Shown: positions 1 through 13,194 of the stretch, piece after piece
Layout: each line of letters opens with the position of its first letter
How positions within the stretch are numbered: the first letter of the stretch is position 1
NCBI RefSeq assembly: GCF_000686725.1
Contig: NZ_JMLK01000014.1
Location: 1 to 64,000 of the forward strand
Source: Clostridium akagii DSM 12554
GTDB lineage: Bacteria > Bacillota > Clostridia > Clostridiales > Clostridiaceae
DNA: 64,000 nucleotides
Direction: 5' to 3'
Notes under the pieces: model-generated
Databases searched by the model: none
What the model was told of the DNA's origin: nothing
The model's input: only the letters and a program-made list of their open reading frames with translations
Position numbers and translations under genes: made by a program

Positions 1-1353
1 CAAACACATGTAGAAAATATTGGTTGGCAAACACCTGTTTCTGATAATGCAGAAGCTGGTACAGATGGTAAGTCTTTAAGAGTTGAAGCAATAAAAATAG
101 CTTTAGAAAACCTCCCCGGTTATTCTGTCCAGTATAGATCTCAAGTAGAAAACATTGGATGGCAACCATGGGTCAGTGATGGACAAGAAGCTGGTACAGA
201 TGGTAAAGCTCTTAGAGTTGAAGCCATTGAAGTTAGAATAGTAAAAACAGCAGATGGTAGTACCCCAACACCAGTACCATTTATAAATAACATAACAAAC
301 GTAGCATCAGTAGCATTAAATAAACCCACAGATACTTTAACAGTAGGAAGCACCGATACATTAACAGCAACAGTATCTCCAAGTAATGCAACAAACAAGG
401 CAGTAACTTGGACAACTTCAGATTCTAAAGTAGTATCAGTAGATACTACTGGGAAAATAACTGCTGTTAGTGCAGGAGCAGCAACAATCACAGCAACTAC
501 AGCTGATGGAAATAAGACCGGTACTTGTACAGTAACTGTAAATAATATTGTAGTAGTACCAGTAACATCGGTAGTATTAAATAAAACAACAGATGCATTA
601 ATAATAGGAAACTCAGATTTATTAGTTGCAACTGTAGTTCCAAGTAATGCAACTAATCAAGCTGTAGCTTGGTCATCTTCTAATCCTGCAGTGGCAGAAG
701 TAGATGCTACTGGAAAAGTAACAGCAGTGAGTGCAGGCACATCTAATATCACTGCAACTACAGTAGATGGAGCAAAAACATCCACTTGTGCTATTACCGT
801 TGTAAATCCTAGCATTGTCTCAATAGATGATATTACCACTAATTTAGTACAAAATGATACTTATACTTTGCCTCAAACCGTAGTTGCTAATATGGATAAC
901 GGCAAAACCAGCACGGTTAATGTTTCATGGCAACCAAGTGTTGCAGATACAAGCAAAATAGGAACCTTTACATTTCAGGGTCTGGTAGATGGATATTCTA
1001 AGAATGTTAAGTTAACTTTAAATATACAAGAATATGTGCCAAATCTTAGTATATCTAGTTATTCAGCTCTTACTATAAATGGCATTTGTAAATCACTATC
1101 ATTAAACTTAGAAAATGATGGCAGCAAACCTGTTACAATAAACAAGATAGAAGTATACCAGAATGGTATTCTTGTAACCACATATACTAGTTCTGATTTA
1201 ACTGCTGCTGGCATTTCAACCACCGTAGAGTCTAAACAAAATTGGCAATCAGGTATTGATTATGCCTTAGGTATAACACTTAATAATAGTTATGTTATGT
1301 ATTACACTGAAAGCAATGGAAGTCCATATCAATACAAAAGTGTTATAAATTAG
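1..1353 (+). CDS. ChW-repeat and bacterial Ig-like surface protein, 3' part
   Basis: The reading frame is open from base 1, so the start lies outside the window; 450 codons are visible. The first ~80 residues hold two clostridial hydrophobic repeats with conserved W (ChW), each with a VENIGWQ core and an AGTDGKxLRVEAI end. Two BIG2-type Ig-like domains follow (about residues 100-260, each with the TGKxTAVSAG motif), then a Big_4-like domain and a C-terminal domain of unknown family (from about residue 345). No LPxTG sorting signal or C-terminal membrane anchor is seen. The protein is probably secreted and may bind a surface or polysaccharide. An N-terminal enzyme domain could lie upstream. 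The domain calls are solid; the role is inference. Confidence 0.85.
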   Translation, partial: QTHVENIGWQTPVSDNAEAGTDGKSLRVEAIKIALENLPGYSVQYRSQVENIGWQPWVSDGQEAGTDGKALRVEAIEVRIVKTADGSTPTPVPFINNITNVASVALNKPTDTLTVGSTDTLTATVSPSNATNKAVTWTTSDSKVVSVDTTGKITAVSAGAATITATTADGNKTGTCTVTVNNIVVVPVTSVVLNKTTDALIIGNSDLLVATVVPSNATNQAVAWSSSNPAVAEVDATGKVTAVSAGTSNITATTVDGAKTSTCAITVVNPSIVSIDDITTNLVQNDTYTLPQTVVANMDNGKTSTVNVSWQPSVADTSKIGTFTFQGLVDGYSKNVKLTLNIQEYVPNLSISSYSALTINGICKSLSLNLENDGSKPVTINKIEVYQNGILVTTYTSSDLTAAGISTTVESKQNWQSGIDYALGITLNNSYVMYYTESNGSPYQYKSVIN

Positions 1354-1384
1354 ACTCCTCTTCTAATCTGCTAAAGTCAAAGGT

Positions 1385-1430
1385 AAAGACCATAGATTTG
1401 ATCCGCTCAAATCTATGGTCTTTATTTTTT
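1385..1430 (+). terminator. Rho-independent terminator
   Basis: A perfect 17-bp stem (arms 1385-1401 and 1407-1423) with a 5-nt TCCGC loop is followed by a T-rich run (TTTATTTTTT). It ends the ChW-protein transcript. It may also stop the converging gabT transcript, which ends at 1436, but the minus-strand T tail is shorter. Confidence 0.93.
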
Positions 1431-1435
1431 TAACT

Positions 1436-2791
1436 TTACCCTTTAGCATTAGAAGCTACTTCTTCAATTGCTTCTTCAAGAATATCCACTCCATAAGCAA
1501 GCTGATCCTTGGTGATAACAAGGGGTGGTAAAAATCTTACTACATTACCAAATAATCCAGCATTAAGAAATATCACTCCATGCTTAAAGCAATAATCAGT
1601 AATTTTTTTAACTAGTTCCGGATATGGCTCTTTTGTCTCTCTGTCCTTAACAAACTCAACACCAATCATAGCTCCAAGTCCACGTACGTCACCTATTACA
1701 TCATACTTTTCTTTGAACTCATTTAATCTTCCTGTTATATAATCACCAACTTTATTTGCAGTGCTACATAAATCTTCTTTTTCGATTTTTTCTATTACTT
1801 TAAGTGCTGCTACGCAACCTAGAGGACTTCCACCATAAGTTCCACCAATACCACCTACACAAGCAGCATCCATTATTTCTGCTTTACCTACTACTGCACT
1901 TAGAGGAATACCATTAGCGATAGATTTTGACATTGTTATTATGTCTGCTTCCACATCAAAATGTTCATGTGCAAACATCTTTCCAGTTCTTGCAAAGCCT
2001 GCTTGTACTTCATCAACAATAAATATAATGTCATTTTCAGTGCATATATCTCTAAGCATCTTGAAATATTCTTTTGGAGGTACAACAAAACCACCTTCGC
2101 CCTGTACTGGTTCTGCTATAAGACAGGCAATCATATCTTTAGAAATAACGGTTTTAAGCATAATCTTAAGTTTTTCACCACAAGCAATATTACATTCAGG
2201 ATATGTGCATCCAACTGGGCATCTGTAACAATACGCTACATCAGTTTTATAAGTTTCTGTAGCAAATGGTCCAAACCCATTTTTATAAGGCTTGTATTTA
2301 CTTGTTATAGACATAGTCATATTCGTTCTTCCATGAAAAGATCCTTGAAGTGAAATCACACCGTCTTTTTTAGTGTAAGCTCTTGCTATTTTTATAGCAT
2401 TTTCCACAGCTTCAGCTCCACTGTTAGCAAACATTGCTTTTTTAGGTGAATTCCCTGGTGCAATAGTTGAAAGTTTTTCTGCCAGTTCCACATAGGATTC
2501 ATACATATTTACATGAAAACTTGGGTGGATAAATTTATCAAGTTGCGCTTTTACAGCTTCCACAACACCATCATCAGTGTGCCCAATATTTTGAACGCCA
2601 ATGGCCCCTGCAAAATCCACAAATACATTTCCATCAATATCTTTAATAAGTGCTCCTTTAGCTTCCTCAACAAATATTGGTGAAGAAGTGCTAACCCCTT
2701 TAGCTACATATTTATTTCTCTTTTCTGTAAGATTCAAAGATTTTGGTCCAGGTATTGCTGTTACAATTTTTGCATTTGATTCTTCTATCAT
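1436..2791 (-). CDS. gabT: 4-aminobutyrate (GABA) aminotransferase, class III PLP enzyme
   Basis: At 451 residues this is full length for the GabT family. It has the class III fold signatures: NSGAEAVENAIK (123-134), SFHGRT (151-156), EPVQGEGG (227-234), VDEVQ (259-263) and PLP lysine K289 in TMSKSIANG. It would transfer the amino group of GABA to 2-oxoglutarate, giving succinate semialdehyde. A Cys-rich insert (C188, C191, C195, C200, C204) interrupts the region before the EPVQGEGG motif. The start has a strong GGAGGGG site. It lies 31 nt after the permease gene, likely in one operon. Other omega-amino acids (5-aminovalerate, beta-alanine) are possible substrates. Confidence 0.88.
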   Translation of the reverse strand: MIEESNAKIVTAIPGPKSLNLTEKRNKYVAKGVSTSSPIFVEEAKGALIKDIDGNVFVDFAGAIGVQNIGHTDDGVVEAVKAQLDKFIHPSFHVNMYESYVELAEKLSTIAPGNSPKKAMFANSGAEAVENAIKIARAYTKKDGVISLQGSFHGRTNMTMSITSKYKPYKNGFGPFATETYKTDVAYCYRCPVGCTYPECNIACGEKLKIMLKTVISKDMIACLIAEPVQGEGGFVVPPKEYFKMLRDICTENDIIFIVDEVQAGFARTGKMFAHEHFDVEADIITMSKSIANGIPLSAVVGKAEIMDAACVGGIGGTYGGSPLGCVAALKVIEKIEKEDLCSTANKVGDYITGRLNEFKEKYDVIGDVRGLGAMIGVEFVKDRETKEPYPELVKKITDYCFKHGVIFLNAGLFGNVVRFLPPLVITKDQLAYGVDILEEAIEEVASNAKG

Positions 2792-2822
2792 TTTTAACCC
2801 CTCCGATATAATTATTAATTAT

Positions 2823-4205
2823 CTAACCTAAATTTTCATTTACAGAATCTTCTTCTGCTTCTTTTCCAGTTCTAAATATATTAATGAGAACAAATCCTAT
2901 TGCAATCCAGCCTAATACTATATACGGAAATATGTTATTTGGAAATTCAGGAATAGGATATATGTTTGAAATTAGTACATATAGTAATGCTACAATTGAT
3001 AATACTGGTATTATTAAATGTACAGCATTCCAAACTTTAATTTTAGTGAAATACACCATACCACCAATGCATGTAAATATATATGAAACAAGTATTGCTA
3101 ATGCCCCTATAGTGCCATAATAACCAAAGACCTCAATACCATTTTTTCCATATAATGCTGCTTGTATTATGGCAGAAATAGCTACTACAAATATAAGTGA
3201 GATATATGGTGTTTTATACTTAGAATGAACATTTGACATAATCCTTGGCATAATCCCATCCTTACTCATTGCAAATAACATTCTTGCACCAGCACAGGCT
3301 GATCCAAGGGCACAGGAGAAGAAGGACAATGAAGCTGAAAGTAACAAGAGTGTACCAAAACCCTTAGACATATATTTATCTGCTAGATCTGTAAGTGGAA
3401 GCGCTGACGTTGAAACAGCTTTAAGTCCCGCTGCATCTAAGCCAAAACCTACAACCTGAGCATAACTACATAGTAGGTAAAACAAACCAGTTACAAATAC
3501 CGCACTTCCTATTGCTATGGGAATATACTTTTTAGGATTTTTTGTTTCTTCTCCCAAACTTGAAGCACTTTCAAAACCAATAAAGGATAAAAATGCAAAA
3601 ACTGAAGTACTTGCCAGTGCCGAAGGTTTAACTCCATTTGTCTTAAATGGTTTAAGACTTAAACCCGTAGTAGTTGCTACTTTAAATATAATTACTATTG
3701 ACAATATAAGTATAAGGAAGATTGATACTCCTTCCATAGCAAGCATTAAAGATGTACTTACTTTAGCATCAGTAGTTCCAACTAATATCATGACTATGGA
3801 AAATATTAGTGAAAGAGGAAGCCAAGCAACATGAATTCCAAAAGCTCCTAGGAACTGAGAGAAAAATGCGCCAAAGCCTGCACAAGTACCTGCTCCAAGA
3901 GTTATATATGCAAGTAAAAGTGCCCATCCCGAAGTGAATCCCATCTTTTCACCTAATGCAACTTTAGTGAAAGAATAAAGTGACCCTGCTGAAGAAATAT
4001 AATGATTAAATTTAATAACTGTATATGCCACAAGTCCAACCACTATTGTTGCTACCAAAAATATAAGCGGTGAAGAATATCCAGCAGTTTCTGACATTAA
4101 TGATATGTTTAGTGCCATAGCAGCTGTTGGCGCTATAATAGCTACGGATAATGCAATTGTTTCAAACATGTTTAAGTTATCTTTTTTCAAACCTGAATTT
4201 TTCAT
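2823..4205 (-). CDS. APC-family amino-acid permease, probable GABA/amine transporter
   Basis: This 460-residue, roughly 12-helix protein belongs to the amino acid-polyamine-organocation superfamily, with the conserved loop GFESASSLGEETKNPKKYIP after helix 6. The ATG at 4205 is chosen because AGGGGG lies 8 nt upstream; an earlier in-frame ATG (4250) lacks such a site. It sits directly upstream of gabT and faces the putrescine operon, so GABA or a related amine is the likely substrate. The substrate is inferred from context; the family call is firm. Confidence 0.82.
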   Translation of the reverse strand: MKNSGLKKDNLNMFETIALSVAIIAPTAAMALNISLMSETAGYSSPLIFLVATIVVGLVAYTVIKFNHYISSAGSLYSFTKVALGEKMGFTSGWALLLAYITLGAGTCAGFGAFFSQFLGAFGIHVAWLPLSLIFSIVMILVGTTDAKVSTSLMLAMEGVSIFLILILSIVIIFKVATTTGLSLKPFKTNGVKPSALASTSVFAFLSFIGFESASSLGEETKNPKKYIPIAIGSAVFVTGLFYLLCSYAQVVGFGLDAAGLKAVSTSALPLTDLADKYMSKGFGTLLLLSASLSFFSCALGSACAGARMLFAMSKDGIMPRIMSNVHSKYKTPYISLIFVVAISAIIQAALYGKNGIEVFGYYGTIGALAILVSYIFTCIGGMVYFTKIKVWNAVHLIIPVLSIVALLYVLISNIYPIPEFPNNIFPYIVLGWIAIGFVLINIFRTGKEAEEDSVNENLG

Positions 4206-4558
4206 ATAAGACCCCCTGATTTTATCGAATTTTAATATTTTTTTATGCAAATACTTGTTTTTTTATTATGCACCTATTTAATTAATATATTAATATTGTT
4301 TAAGCTTTGTTATTATTAATTGAATAATTATGTTATATATAATTTAACACATTATCAATTGTATTCATATATATTTTTCATACAATAATCAATTTATCTA
4401 TTTGTCCAAAAAGCACAAGTAGCTTATTAAATTGATTTATTATAATAATTTTCGGTTCATAATAACTAAAAAAAGCCACCTCAAAATGATAAACTCATTT
4501 TGAAATAGCTTTTTTCTATAATTATAATAATCATAATAAAAATATAATATTGTTAATT
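4206..4558. promoter_or_regulatory. Control region of the permease-gabT operon
   Basis: A 353-bp AT-rich gap. The permease-proximal part carries, on the minus strand, TTGATTATTGT (4382-4392) and TTGATAAT (4351-4358). Both motifs recur upstream of the aldehyde dehydrogenase gene at 12.6-13.0 kb. The part nearer the regulator gene holds a terminator hairpin, described separately. No coding sequence is seen. Confidence 0.5.
4468..4516 (-). terminator. Rho-independent terminator after the pucR-like gene
   Basis: A hairpin with AAAAAAGC paired to GCTTTTTT and a 9-bp inner stem TCAAAATGA (4481-4489) / TCATTTTGA (4495-4503). On the minus strand it ends in a run of seven T, 40-90 nt past the regulator stop codon. 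It separates the putrescine operon from permease-gabT. Confidence 0.85.
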
Positions 4559-7996
<3,438 letters not shown>

Positions 7997-7997
7997 C

Positions 7998-8873
7998 TTA
8001 TAGCACCTCTATCTCTTGGCCATTACTATGCTTAAAGTAAATAACTATAAATATTACTGTTATTGCAATTAAAAGTATGGACATAGCTGAACCAAATGGC
8101 CAGTTTCTTGCTGTTAAAAATTCATTTTGTATAAGATTACCTATAAGCATAGTCTTACTTCCACCAAGTAAATCAGAAATATAAAACAAGCCTAGGGTTG
8201 GTATAAATACAAGTATAATTCCGGCAGATATTCCTGGCATGGTAAGTGGCAGTGTCACTCTTAAAAAAGTTTGAACTGGTGATGCTCCTAGATCACTTGC
8301 TGCCTCTAAATAAGTCTTATCTAAAGCTTCAATAGATGAATAAAGTGATAAAACCATGAATGGAAACAATGCATAGGTAAGTCCTAAAATTACAGCTCCA
8401 TTTGTATATAATAGTTGAAGTGGCTGGTGAATGATACCAATTTGCATTAGATATGAATTTAATACCCCTGTAGTTCTAAGAATTACAATCCAGGCATAGG
8501 TTCTTACTAAGGAATTTGTCCAGAATGGAATCATTATTAGCATAAACAAAATCACCTTATATTTTGCAGAAACATTTGCCACAAAATATGCAAAGGGATA
8601 TCCAAGGATAAGACAAAAGAAAGTAGTTAAAAATGCAATTCCAAGTGAATCTAGCAATATTTTTAAGTAAATAGGTTGTGCTAGCATTTTATAATTGTCC
8701 AGAGTGAACTTATATTCAACCTGTCCATAAGTCCCCCTGGTCATAAACCCCATACCAGCAACTATTAATAATGGCACTGCAACTAAAATTATCATCCAAA
8801 GCATAACTGGAGATATGGTTACGATATGTCCGTATTGCCTTTTCTTTTTATATTTTCCTTTGGAAGTATCCAT
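7998..8873 (-). CDS. potB: Spermidine/putrescine ABC transporter, permease PotB
   Basis: A six-helix permease of 291 residues with the EAA motif LEAASDLGASPVQTFLRVTLP. The ATG at 8873 overlaps the potA stop codon by one base (TAATG), a classic coupled junction. A longer reading from 8906 inside potA is less likely. It sits between potA and potC in a standard pot operon order. Confidence 0.93.
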   Translation of the reverse strand: MDTSKGKYKKKRQYGHIVTISPVMLWMIILVAVPLLIVAGMGFMTRGTYGQVEYKFTLDNYKMLAQPIYLKILLDSLGIAFLTTFFCLILGYPFAYFVANVSAKYKVILFMLIMIPFWTNSLVRTYAWIVILRTTGVLNSYLMQIGIIHQPLQLLYTNGAVILGLTYALFPFMVLSLYSSIEALDKTYLEAASDLGASPVQTFLRVTLPLTMPGISAGIILVFIPTLGLFYISDLLGGSKTMLIGNLIQNEFLTARNWPFGSAMSILLIAITVIFIVIYFKHSNGQEIEVL

Positions 8874-9958
8874 TATATTATCACCACCCCATCTTGCTGA
8901 TCCCAATACACATATAAATCATCAATATCTTCATTTATGCCTAAAGTATCCACTGCTGGTTCATTGATTACTACTTCTCTTCCATTACTTAGTAATACCA
9001 CCGTTTTATTTATGGAGCCAACAAATATTCGCTCCTTAAACTTTCCCTTAAGGGTATTCCTATTAGCCACCTTTTCATAGCTCACTTTCATTCTCTCAGG
9101 TCTTACTGCAAAAACAACAACTTCTCCTATCTTTATTTCATCAATTTTTTCCTTGTCATCTACAACATTTATCACTTGCCCATCTTCAATTTCTGTAATA
9201 GCTTTTGATCCTTCCTTCTCTTTTAATCTTCCTTCAAATATATTGGTTTCACCTATAAAATCCGCAACAAATTTAGTTCTTGGTCTTTCATAGATTTCAT
9301 CTGGAACCCCTATTTGTTCAATTCTACCTTTATTCATAACTGCGATTCTATCTGACATTGTAAGAGCCTCTTCTTGATCATGAGTAACATAAATAAATGT
9401 AATACCAAGCTTTCTCTGCAGATGTTTAAGTTCAAACTGCATCTGCTTTCTTAGTTTTAAATCTAAAGCTCCAAGAGGCTCATCAAGAAGTAATACCTTA
9501 GGACTATTTACTATTGCTCTTGCTATGGCTATTCTCTGTTTTTGCCCACCACTTAGTTGTGATGGGAATCTATCTTCATAACCCTCAAGTTGCACAAGAC
9601 TTAATGCCCTAGTTACCTTTTCCTGTATTTCTTTTTTATTCATCTTTTTAATTTTTAAACCAAAAGCTATATTATTAAAAATATTCATATGTGGAAACAG
9701 CGCATAATTCTGAAAAACTGTATTAACATCTCTTTCATGGGGGCTTTTACTAGATACATCCACCCCATCAAGAAGTATTTCTCCTGAAGTAGGTTCCTCA
9801 AAACCTGCTATCATCCTAAGAGTTGTAGTCTTTCCACACCCGCTTGGTCCAAGGAGCGTCAAAAATTCACCTTTTCTAACCTTTGCACTAATATGATCCA
9901 CAGCAGACTGGTCTTTAAAAGATTTTACTATATCTACAAGTTCAACCATAGACTCCAT
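8873..9958 (-). CDS. potA: Spermidine/putrescine ABC transporter, ATPase PotA
   Basis: A 361-residue ABC ATPase with Walker [10 protein letters not shown], signature LSGGQKQR, Walker [12 protein letters not shown] and an H-loop (YVTHDQEEA), followed by a C-terminal TOBE-like regulatory domain. The ATG at 9958 is preferred: an AAGGAAG site lies 9 nt upstream, whereas an in-frame GTG at 9967 directly abuts that site. The protein energises PotBC-mediated polyamine import. Confidence 0.94.
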   Translation of the reverse strand: MESMVELVDIVKSFKDQSAVDHISAKVRKGEFLTLLGPSGCGKTTTLRMIAGFEEPTSGEILLDGVDVSSKSPHERDVNTVFQNYALFPHMNIFNNIAFGLKIKKMNKKEIQEKVTRALSLVQLEGYEDRFPSQLSGGQKQRIAIARAIVNSPKVLLLDEPLGALDLKLRKQMQFELKHLQRKLGITFIYVTHDQEEALTMSDRIAVMNKGRIEQIGVPDEIYERPRTKFVADFIGETNIFEGRLKEKEGSKAITEIEDGQVINVVDDKEKIDEIKIGEVVVFAVRPERMKVSYEKVANRNTLKGKFKERIFVGSINKTVVLLSNGREVVINEPAVDTLGINEDIDDLYVYWDQQDGVVII

Positions 9959-9977
9959 TGTCGACACCTTCCTTCAA

Positions 9978-11042
9978 TTATTGTTTAAATTTAGTCCAAA
10001 TATCATCGTAAAGTTTTGAAGCGTCTCCAACGTCTTTTAAATGCTCACCAATTTTTTGATCTTCTTCTGTAGGATAAACCGTTGTATTTCCTAATGTGGC
10101 TTGATTTATAAGCTTTTGTGCTGCTACATTTGGATTTGCATATGGATAAGCCTTTGATATCTCAGCACTAACCTTTGGATCCAAAATGAAATTAATAAAC
10201 AACTGTGCATTCTTCTTATCTTTAGCGTCTTTTGGAATAACAAAATTATCTTGCCATAAATACATGCCCTCTTTTGGGAAAAAAGTTTTTAAATCTTTAT
10301 TCTGCTGCTCTGCTAAATATGCCTCAGCTCCCCATACATAACCAATGGAAGCTTCGCCATTTATAAGGGAAGTCTTTGGACTATCACTATCAAAGATTTT
10401 AATATTTGGTCTTAGTTTTGTAAGCTCATCCTGTGCCTTATTAAGTTTAGCAGGATCTTTTTCATTCATGGAATAACCAAGTTTTTTAAGTGCAATACCA
10501 ATCAAAGCTCTTTCGTCATTTAGTGCAACAATGGAATTTTTGTATTTACTATCCCAAATGTCGTTATAACTTGTTATATTTGCATCAGGGAATTTTTTAG
10601 TATTAACTACGATTACTGCATCTCCCCAAAGATATGGCACAGTATATTTATTACCTGGATCAAAACTAAGGTTTTTAAATTGACTACCTATATTTTTAAT
10701 ATTAGGAATACTACTCATATCTAATGTTTCAAGAAGATTTTGTTTTTTCATAATGTCTACCATATAATCGCTGGCTACAGCTATATCATATTGACCTCCG
10801 CCTGCCTGAATTTTAGCAAGCATTTCTTCATTTGAAGAATAAGTAGTGTAATTAACCTTTATGTCATACTTTTTTTCAAATTCTGAAATAACTGTCTTTG
10901 GAAGATACTCCGTCCAATTAAACAAATTTAATGTTCCCCCAGTATTTGAAGATGTTGTACTTGAAGATCCGCACCCTGCAAGTATGCTTCCTGTAACTAC
11001 TAATGATAAAGCCACTGTTAATATTGTTCTTATTTTTTTCAC
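9978..11042 (-). CDS. potD: Spermidine/putrescine-binding lipoprotein PotD
   Basis: This 354-residue extracellular solute-binding protein starts with a lipoprotein signal peptide ending in the lipobox LAGC (Cys24), followed by a Ser/Thr-rich linker. The mature part begins LNLFNWTEYLPKTVISEFEK, typical of PotD/PotF. The start has a GGGGGG site. It is the first pot gene, 97 nt after the dehydrogenase gene. Specificity (putrescine or spermidine) cannot be read from sequence, but the neighbouring catabolic genes favour putrescine. Confidence 0.93.
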   Translation of the reverse strand: MKKIRTILTVALSLVVTGSILAGCGSSSTTSSNTGGTLNLFNWTEYLPKTVISEFEKKYDIKVNYTTYSSNEEMLAKIQAGGGQYDIAVASDYMVDIMKKQNLLETLDMSSIPNIKNIGSQFKNLSFDPGNKYTVPYLWGDAVIVVNTKKFPDANITSYNDIWDSKYKNSIVALNDERALIGIALKKLGYSMNEKDPAKLNKAQDELTKLRPNIKIFDSDSPKTSLINGEASIGYVWGAEAYLAEQQNKDLKTFFPKEGMYLWQDNFVIPKDAKDKKNAQLFINFILDPKVSAEISKAYPYANPNVAAQKLINQATLGNTTVYPTEEDQKIGEHLKDVGDASKLYDDIWTKFKQ

Positions 11043-11139
11043 TTTATTCCCCCCATTACTTTTATCTTATACATGTACGCCTAAAACTTAATAAGTTTAA
11101 CTTGTCACTTGCCACCTAGCACTTGCCTGTCGTGCATCT

Positions 11140-12615
11140 TTATTTTGCGAACCATCCTGTGGGTTTCACATCAAGATTAATATTAATCTGCTTAACCTCT
11201 GTGTATTCTTCGTATCCATAGGTGCCCAGTTCTCTTCCAATACCACTTTGTTTGTATCCGCCCCAAGGTGCCTCATTATAAGTGGGGTGATAAGTATTTA
11301 TCCAAGTTATTCCTGCTCTTAGTTTTCTAATAACTCTATGTGCCTTAGCTATATCATTAGAAAATACTCCTGCTGCAAGTCCATAACAACTGTCATTAGC
11401 AAGTTTAATTGCTTCCTTTTCATCCTTAAACTTTTGTACTACTAGAACTGGTCCAAATATCTCCTCTTGAACTATTCTCATGTCAGGCAAAGTATCAACA
11501 AAAATTGTTGGTTCTACAAAATATCCCTTACCAAAAGTTCCTTCTGTTATTCTGTTACCTCCGCAAACAAGTTTTGCTCCTTCTTTTTTGCCAATTTCAA
11601 TATAGCTTAAAACCTTATTCATATGATTTTGTGAAATTAAAGGTCCCATTTCAGTAGATTCATCAAATCCACTTCCAACTTTAATCTTCTTTGCCCTTTC
11701 AACCAGTCTTTCAATAAATTTATCATATATACTTTCCTGCAAAAGTAATCTAGAACCCGCTGAACAAACTTGACCCTGATTACAAAATATAGCAAATAGT
11801 GCGTAGTCAACGGCAGTTTCAAAATCAGCATCTTCAAAAACTATATTAGGTGACTTTCCACCAAGTTCTAAAGATATCTTCTTTATATTAGATGTAGCTG
11901 CTTTCATAATTGACCTGCCTGTGGAAGTTCCACCAGTAAAAGCTATTTTTTCTACGTCCCTATTTCTTGCAAGTTCATCACCAACATTTGGTCCATCTCC
12001 AAGTACAAGATTTATAACTCCTTTAGGAAACCCTATTTCGTCAATAATTTCAAATAATTTAATAGCGGTTAGCGGTGTGATTTCTGATGGTTTAAACACA
12101 ACAGTATTCCCTGCAGCTATAGCAGGTGCTATTTTCCAAATTGCCATAAGAAGTGGATAATTCCATGGAACTATCATTCCGCAAACTCCAATTGGTTCAC
12201 GTACAACCAAGGACTGCATATCATCTGGAACATCGTAAGTAACTCCATGAGGTTTTGTAGTAAAACCTGCGTAATATCTTAAACATGCACAAGCATCAGA
12301 AACATCAACAGAAGATTCTCTTATAGGTTTACCATTGTTAGTTGTCTCTAATTTATAAAACTCTTCTGCTCTACTCTCTAAGACATCTGCAAGTTTAAAT
12401 AACAATCTAGCTCTTTCCACAGCCGAAGTGTCCATCCATCCATTTTCATAAAAAGCAGCTTTTGCCCCAGCCACTGCATTAATTACGTCGGCTCTTATGC
12501 CTTCAGTTACTTCAGCTATTACCTCACCTGTAGCTGGATTTAATATTTCTCTAGTATTTCCTGATTCAGATAGTTTCCATTCACCATTTATATATTGCTT
12601 TAATACATCTCCCAT
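11140..12615 (-). CDS. Aldehyde dehydrogenase, probable 4-aminobutyraldehyde dehydrogenase
   Basis: A 491-residue NAD(P)-dependent aldehyde dehydrogenase with N152 (VPWNYP), the cofactor motif FTGGTSTGR (226-234), general base E250 (SLELGGKSP) and catalytic C284 (GQVCSAGSR). Its closest family feel is betaine/aminoaldehyde dehydrogenase. In this operon it would oxidise 4-aminobutanal, made by PatA, to GABA. It is the first gene of the putrescine operon and has a GGGGG site. Substrate is inferred from context. Confidence 0.87.
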   Translation of the reverse strand: MGDVLKQYINGEWKLSESGNTREILNPATGEVIAEVTEGIRADVINAVAGAKAAFYENGWMDTSAVERARLLFKLADVLESRAEEFYKLETTNNGKPIRESSVDVSDACACLRYYAGFTTKPHGVTYDVPDDMQSLVVREPIGVCGMIVPWNYPLLMAIWKIAPAIAAGNTVVFKPSEITPLTAIKLFEIIDEIGFPKGVINLVLGDGPNVGDELARNRDVEKIAFTGGTSTGRSIMKAATSNIKKISLELGGKSPNIVFEDADFETAVDYALFAIFCNQGQVCSAGSRLLLQESIYDKFIERLVERAKKIKVGSGFDESTEMGPLISQNHMNKVLSYIEIGKKEGAKLVCGGNRITEGTFGKGYFVEPTIFVDTLPDMRIVQEEIFGPVLVVQKFKDEKEAIKLANDSCYGLAAGVFSNDIAKAHRVIRKLRAGITWINTYHPTYNEAPWGGYKQSGIGRELGTYGYEEYTEVKQININLDVKPTGWFAK

Positions 12616-13194
12616 AATGTTCCCCCTAAATAAAATTTATTTATATATGCATTAGTGCAAATATTTTTCTTGTTTGATTATTGTTTTCAATTTTATTACA
12701 ATATGAATTTGAAATAAGTTTTTACTGTGAAATGCAATGTTTTATTGATAATTTATAATGTATATTTTGTTTTTATTAACGATATGTTAAATATATTATA
12801 TATAATTTATCATATTCATAACATAAAAGGTATATCCAGAAAGGACAATTATAGAACCTTTTATTTGTATAAAATACACATAAAATATAACTTGTATTGT
12901 TGCCATATTATTATAATTATCCCATAATGTCAATGATTATTTTGATAATTCGTTTATGATATTGATAATTATTTATTGATTTATCATTTGAAAACAATAT
13001 CATCAATAATTTATATAAAATATATTTAGTTAACTAGGATAATTAAAATATGGATACAAATAATTTTATAGCAAAATCTATAAATATATTGCATTCAAGA
13101 GGAAAAAACACTATAATATAAGTAATAATTATTATTAATTAATAATTATATTGCAGAATACATAAGCTACATTTAATTAATGAGGAGTGATACT
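12616..13194. promoter_or_regulatory. Divergent control region between the putrescine operon and the flavodiiron gene
   Basis: A 579-bp, very AT-rich gap. It has a 12-bp exact inverted repeat pair, TATTGTTTTCAA (12679-12690) and TTGAAAACAATA (12988-12999), and three copies of TTGATAAT (12745, 12942, 12962). It also holds TTGATTATTGT (12674-12684), which is identical to a site upstream of the permease gene. These are candidate operators. A 66-codon reading frame at 12727-12927 lacks a ribosome binding site and is not called as a gene. Confidence 0.5.
13089..13117 (+). promoter_or_regulatory. Candidate sigma-A promoter for the flavodiiron gene
   Basis: TTGCAT, a 17-nt spacer and a perfect TATAAT (13112-13117) lie about 80 nt before the flavodiiron start codon. 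The -10 box is consensus and the -35 box is weak. Confidence 0.45.

Noticed and set aside
11105-11125. TGGCA-like boxes suggesting a sigma-54 promoter before potD
   Set aside because: The GC half of the -12 element is missing at the required spacing.
12727-12927. 66-codon open frame on the plus strand in the divergent control region
   Set aside because: No ribosome binding site, low-complexity AT-rich translation, and it lies across candidate operators.
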